NCBI RefSeq assembly: GCF_033242365.1 | Contig: NZ_BTHK01000015.1 | Coordinates: 7,722-71,721 of the forward strand | From: Lachnoanaerobaculum sanguinis | GTDB lineage: Bacteria; Bacillota; Clostridia; Lachnospirales; Lachnospiraceae | DNA length: 64,000 nt | Reading direction: 5' to 3' | Shown here: positions 61,301 through 64,000 of the stretch, one piece after another | How the letters are laid out: each line of letters opens with the position of its first letter | Position numbering within the stretch: the stretch's first letter is position 1 | Notes under the pieces: generated by a model | Database searches by the model: none | Told to the model about the DNA's origin: nothing | What the model saw: the letters and a program-made list of their open reading frames with translations, nothing else | Translations under genes and position numbers: made by a program

Positions 61301-64000
61301 CTGTGGACTGTTTCCATGGGTAAGGGTTGTTGCTCCTGTTGCACTTGGGGTTGTGGCACTTGGCGCTCCGCTTACATCCACGCTTACAAATTCATAGTTT
61401 GCTATATCTGCCGACTTGTTTGTAAGGTTTTCATTTGTTCCAAGCTTTCCTGCTCCTGAGATGACCTCTGCACTTGGGCCGGCCGCTCCTGCAGGTGTGT
61501 AAAGCTCTGTTGTTGTTCCGTCCTCTACGTGATGTATAGTGATATTTGAAGCATCTTTTCTCTTGTAGTAATAGTTTACTACCTGATTGCCTGTCTGATA
61601 TGTAACTGTAGTATCTCCGCTTGCTGTCGGTGTGCTTGCACCGCTTGCTCCTGTTACATCTACATTTACAAACTCATAGTTGGCTATATCTGCTTCCTTA
61701 TTTGTGAGGTTTTCACTTAATCCAAGCTTTCCGCTTCCGTCGAAAGTCTGTGCACTTGGTGCTGCCGCTCCTGCCGGTTTGTAAAGCTGATTTGTTGTTC
61801 CTACCTCGTAGTGATTTACTGTGATATTTCCTGAGTTCTTACGCTTATATACATAAGTTACGGTTATATCATTTCCTGCCGGTGGATAGTTTCCTGTATG
61901 GTTTGCAGGTGTTGCACTTACAAGCTCATAGTTTGCAAAAGTATCAGGTGTTGTTGTATATGGTAGACCAAGCTTATTAGCTCCGTTCATTGTAACAGGA
62001 CTCTTAAGTGGAGTGTTTGTTCCCTGCTCTACGAAGTTTACTATAACATTTCCTGCATCTTTTCTCTTGTACTTATAGATTACTGTCTGTGCATTGTTTC
62101 CATGTGTAAGGGTTGTTGCTCCTGTGCTGCTTGGGCTTGTTGCACTTGGTGCTCCGCTTACATCAATTCCTACATATTCAAAGTTTGCTATATCAGCCGA
62201 CTTGTTTGTAAGGTTTTCATTTGTTCCAAGCTTTCCTGCTCCTGAGATTGTCTCCGCACTTGGTGCAGCCGCTCCTGCAGGTGTGTAAAGCTCTGTTGTT
62301 GTTCCAACCTCTACGTGATGGACTGTTATATTTGCTGCATTCTTTCTTCTGTATCTATAGGTTACTGTCTGAGTTCCTGCCCGGTATGTAACTCCTGTAG
62401 CTCCTGTAGCTGTCGGGGTACTTGCTCCCGGTGCCGCAGTTACTTCCACGTTTACAAACTCATAGTTAGCTATATCGGCTTCCTTGTTTGTAAGGTTTTC
62501 AACAAGTCCAAGCTTTCCTGTTCCGTCAAAGGTCTGTGCACTTGGTGCCGCTGCTCCTGAAGGTGTGTAAAGCTGTGTACTTCCACCTACCTCGTAGTGG
62601 TTAACTACGATATTTCCTGCATTCTTTCTTCTGTACTTATAGATTACTGTTTGCGGTGCATTTCCATGTGTAAGAGTTGTTGCTCCTGTTGCACTTGGGG
62701 TTGTTGCACTTGCAGCACTGCTTACATCCACTCCTACAAACTCATAGTTATTTATATCTGCTTCCTTGTTTGTAAGGTTCTCTGTAAGTCCCAACTTTCC
62801 GCTACCGTTTATTATCTCAGGTCCCGGAGACGCTGCTCCTGCCGGTGTGTAAAGTTCTGTTGTTGTTCCGTCAATGTAGTGATGTACTGTGATATTTGCC
62901 GCATCTTTTCTCTTGTAGTAATAGTTTACTACCTGATTGCCTGCTACATATGTAACTGTAGTTGCTCCGCTTGCATTCGGTGTGCTTGCACCGCTTGCTC
63001 CTGTTACATCCGTACTTACATACTCGTAGTTGGCTATATCTGCCGCCTTATTTGTTAAGTTCTCACTTAATCCAAGCTTTCCGCTTCCGTTAAAGTTTTC
63101 AGGTCCTGCTGTCGCCGCTCCTGCCGGTTTGTAAAGCTGATTTGTTGTTCCCACCTCATAGTGGTTAACTGTGATATTTCCGGCATTCTTTCTTCTGTAA
63201 ACATAAGTTACAGTGATATCACTTCCTGCCGGCGGATAGTTTCCTGTATGATTTGTAGGTGTTGCACTTACAAGCTCATAGTTTGCGAATGTATCAGGTG
63301 TTGTTGTATATGGTAAACCAAGCTTTCCTGCTCCGTTCATTGTAACAGGACTCTTAAGCGGAGTGTTTGTTCCCTGCTCTACAAAGTTTACTATAACATT
63401 TCCTGCATCATTTCTCTTGTAGTAATAAGTTACCGTCTGTGTTCCCGGTTGGTATGTTCCGTTTTGATTTGTCGGTACTGTTACTACCGTAAAGTTTGGA
63501 ATTGTCTGTGTTGTTGTGTTGTATGGCAATCCAAGCTTATTTGTTCCGTTTAATGTTACATCAGGTACAAGCTGTGTTGTTGTTCCCTGCTCATAGTGAT
63601 GTACTATAACGTCTCCCGCATTTTTTCTCTTATAGTAATAAGTTACTGTCTGTGGGCTTGTTCCGTGAGTAAGTGTTGTTGCACCTGTAGATGTAGGTGT
63701 TGTCGCACTTGATGCTCCGGTAACATCTGTACTTACATACTCATAGTTTGCGATGTCTGCTACTCTGTTTGTAAGATTTTGTGTTGTTCCAAGCTTTCCT
63801 GCTCCTGAGATTGTCTCTGCACTTGGTGCAGCCGCTCCTGCAGGTGTATAAAGCTGTGTACTTCCCCCCACTTCATAGTGGTTTACTGTTATATTTGCAG
63901 CATCTTTTCGTCTGTATCTGTAGGTTACTGTCTGTGGTGCTGTTTGATATGTAACTGTTGTATCACCTGTAGCTGTTGGCGATGTCGCTGAAGGTGCTCC
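58349..64000 (-). CDS. Giant MucBP-repeat surface adhesin 3, partial (N-terminus beyond window)
   Basis: Only the C-terminal 1883 residues are visible; the frame stays open through 64000 with no start codon needed inside the window (an internal GTG at 63871 is part of a repeat). It contains twenty-one MucBP-type repeats plus a partial one at the edge. A Pro/Thr stalk follows, with NPINPINP and TPTTPTTP runs, then a Gly/Ser patch. The sorting signal is LAVPKTEDRKDVRGYVF, a hydrophobic helix and KKKEER. It is more similar to adhesin 2 than adhesin 1, including the last 37 residues. The 3' two thirds carry near-identical internal duplications of about 1350 bases. The size of the missing N-terminal region is unknown. 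Confidence 0.9.
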   Translation of the reverse strand, partial: GAPSATSPTATGDTTVTYQTAPQTVTYRYRRKDAANITVNHYEVGGSTQLYTPAGAAAPSAETISGAGKLGTTQNLTNRVADIANYEYVSTDVTGASSATTPTSTGATTLTHGTSPQTVTYYYKRKNAGDVIVHHYEQGTTTQLVPDVTLNGTNKLGLPYNTTTQTIPNFTVVTVPTNQNGTYQPGTQTVTYYYKRNDAGNVIVNFVEQGTNTPLKSPVTMNGAGKLGLPYTTTPDTFANYELVSATPTNHTGNYPPAGSDITVTYVYRRKNAGNITVNHYEVGTTNQLYKPAGAATAGPENFNGSGKLGLSENLTNKAADIANYEYVSTDVTGASGASTPNASGATTVTYVAGNQVVNYYYKRKDAANITVHHYIDGTTTELYTPAGAASPGPEIINGSGKLGLTENLTNKEADINNYEFVGVDVSSAASATTPSATGATTLTHGNAPQTVIYKYRRKNAGNIVVNHYEVGGSTQLYTPSGAAAPSAQTFDGTGKLGLVENLTNKEADIANYEFVNVEVTAAPGASTPTATGATGVTYRAGTQTVTYRYRRKNAANITVHHVEVGTTTELYTPAGAAAPSAETISGAGKLGTNENLTNKSADIANFEYVGIDVSGAPSATSPSSTGATTLTHGNNAQTVIYKYKRKDAGNVIVNFVEQGTNTPLKSPVTMNGANKLGLPYTTTPDTFANYELVSATPANHTGNYPPAGNDITVTYVYKRKNSGNITVNHYEVGTTNQLYKPAGAAAPSAQTFDGSGKLGLSENLTNKEADIANYEFVNVDVTGASGASTPTASGDTTVTYQTGNQVVNYYYKRKDASNITIHHVEDGTTTELYTPAGAAGPSAEVISGAGKLGTNENLTNKSADIANYEFVSVDVSGAPSATTPSATGATTLTHGNSPQTVIYKYRRKDVGNVIVHHYEQGTTTPVSPDENLSGVGKSGLTYTTSPATVANYTVVNTTPTNHTGTYPNTGTTVVTYEYKRNDAGNVIVHHYEDGTTTPLVPDITMNGTGKLGLPYTTTDQNIPNFTLVSTPANQNGTYTTGNQTVTYYYKRNNAGNVLVHHVELGTTTSVAPDETLNGAGKAGLPYTTSPAAVANYTVVSTTPTDHTGIYPNTGTTVVTYEYVRNNAGDVVVHHYEEGTTTPLVPDTTMNGSGKLGLPYTTTEHSIPNFTLVAQPTNKNGTYTTGNQTVTYFYRRNDAGNVLVHHVELGTTTSVSPDENLSGAGKSGLPYTTSPANVTNFTVVSATPTGHTGTYPATGTTEVTYLYTRNDAQSITVKYVEQGTGTPLDTDDVMGGVGKLGLPYTTTEKNIPNYELVAQPANKNGTYTNTPQTVIYEYRRMPAGDVTTIYVDEDGNEIDIPETQNGTGKLGLPYTTTSKTIPNFTLVSVPPNATGTFTPGPQTVTYVYRRADAGDVTVYHKSVYDNSDLSTPTVLDGSRKLGLPYTTTPETYSDYEIDTVPSNATGTYVSGSQTVTYLYKRKQSGGVTVNYLDNHGNRIETPDTITGTDNVGLPYTTTPKVIPNYTLIVVPGNANGTFTVDPITVNYIYKRDDAGDVVVEHIDENGNVPLESPEVLDGTEKLGENYTTSSKVFDNYDLISVPSNATGTFISGSQTVTYVYRRRDAGDVIAHYVNTAGIPIESDEILDGTRSLGLPYATAAKAIDGYSLHLVQGAETGVFTTGRIEVTYIYKKDPSVVVIPGPVTPVTPINPSPINPINPINPLTPVTPVNPSTPTTPTTPTTPTTPIRVATPSQITIPGRDEDVVIRPTRPLATPSIATSSNTSRGGSGSSGSGNTSVRPGQVSVDNKVTSKNAIEEPVILIDTPTPTKNPQPQKVTPVPSSTRVALAVPKTEDRKDVRGYVFILMSSIAAAMALAFKKKEER
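58925..64000 (-). repeat. MucBP repeat array of adhesin 3 (21 units plus a partial one)
   Basis: Long and short units alternate; the units NFVEQGTNTPL, NHYEVGTTNQLYKP and HH[YV][IE]DGTTTELYTP recur in the same order twice. The matching DNA blocks are about 1350 bases apart (for example 61855-62070 and 63205-63420). Confidence 0.85.

Noticed and set aside
62315..62560. Cys-rich plus-strand frames (also 43552, 52512, 53793, 59909, 60815)
   Set aside because: They recur at unit spacing because the antisense of the repeated adhesin codons stays open; no ribosome sites.
63868..63871. GTG at 63871 as the start of adhesin 3
   Set aside because: It is an internal Val in a repeat (HYEVGG) without ribosome site or signal peptide; the frame stays open to the window end.
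42950..64000. CRISPR-like arrays in the repeat region
   Set aside because: Repeats are long, in-frame and code for MucBP units; no short invariant repeats with unique spacers and no cas genes.

Overview
The window looks like chromosomal DNA from a low-GC anaerobic Firmicute, most probably a Lachnospiraceae member of the oral/mucosal type (inference; Lachnoanaerobaculum-like genera would fit). Reasons: AT-rich promoters with strong GGAGG ribosome sites, rubredoxin/desulfoferrodoxin, a YedE/YedF/DUF3343 selenium cluster, a DUF6472 microprotein, YesM/YesN-type signalling and giant MucBP adhesins. No phage, insertion sequence, integrase or CRISPR array was seen.

Layout. 1-2161: a metal-efflux unit on the minus strand (ArsR/SmtB-type repressor, separate HMA metallochaperone, P-type ATPase cut by the window edge) behind a promoter built around two identical operators. 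2198-12589: a long minus-strand housekeeping operon, pfk-dnaX-ybaB-recR-TPR protein-cvpA-O-antigen-ligase-like protein-trpS. 12639-16738: tRNA-Lys, then a divergent selenium-metabolism locus (yedE-yedF-DUF3343 against a class V aminotransferase and a LysR regulator). 16743-23289: small regulators, acetyltransferases, an L,D-transpeptidase, queA, a lipoprotein, birA, tRNA-Arg and tRNA-Thr, and an Rrf2 regulator. 23498-29995: a ferric-type ABC importer with its own two-component system. 30045-34030: pepT, a phosphoesterase and a rhodanese-TtcA fusion translationally coupled to two tiny proteins. 34106-35196: mscL-desulfoferrodoxin-rubredoxin behind a Fur/PerR-like palindrome.

35240-64000 is the accessory, surface-oriented part. 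A choline-binding-repeat secreted protein is divergent from a three-domain HTH/phosphocholine cytidylyltransferase/choline kinase fusion, which suggests phosphocholine-decorated envelope polymers and a protein that docks on them. Next is a four-gene operon (HAD phosphatase, zinc-dependent phospholipase C-like protein, TerD, AIM24), perhaps an envelope-stress module. The last 21 kb hold three paralogous giant adhesins in tandem on the minus strand. Two are complete (2184 and 2705 aa); the third is open at the right edge. Each ends in a MucBP repeat array, a Pro/Thr-rich stalk and an atypical VPKT(S/A/E)D sorting signal. Between the first and second lies an intact RelB-type antitoxin with a truncated YoeB toxin.

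Two genes are cut by the window edges (P-type ATPase at the left, third adhesin at the right). Four short genes were found by reading the sequence directly: a DUF6472 protein, rubredoxin, the yoeB remnant and a possible 8-codon leader peptide. All functions are inferred from recognisable motifs; no database search was possible.
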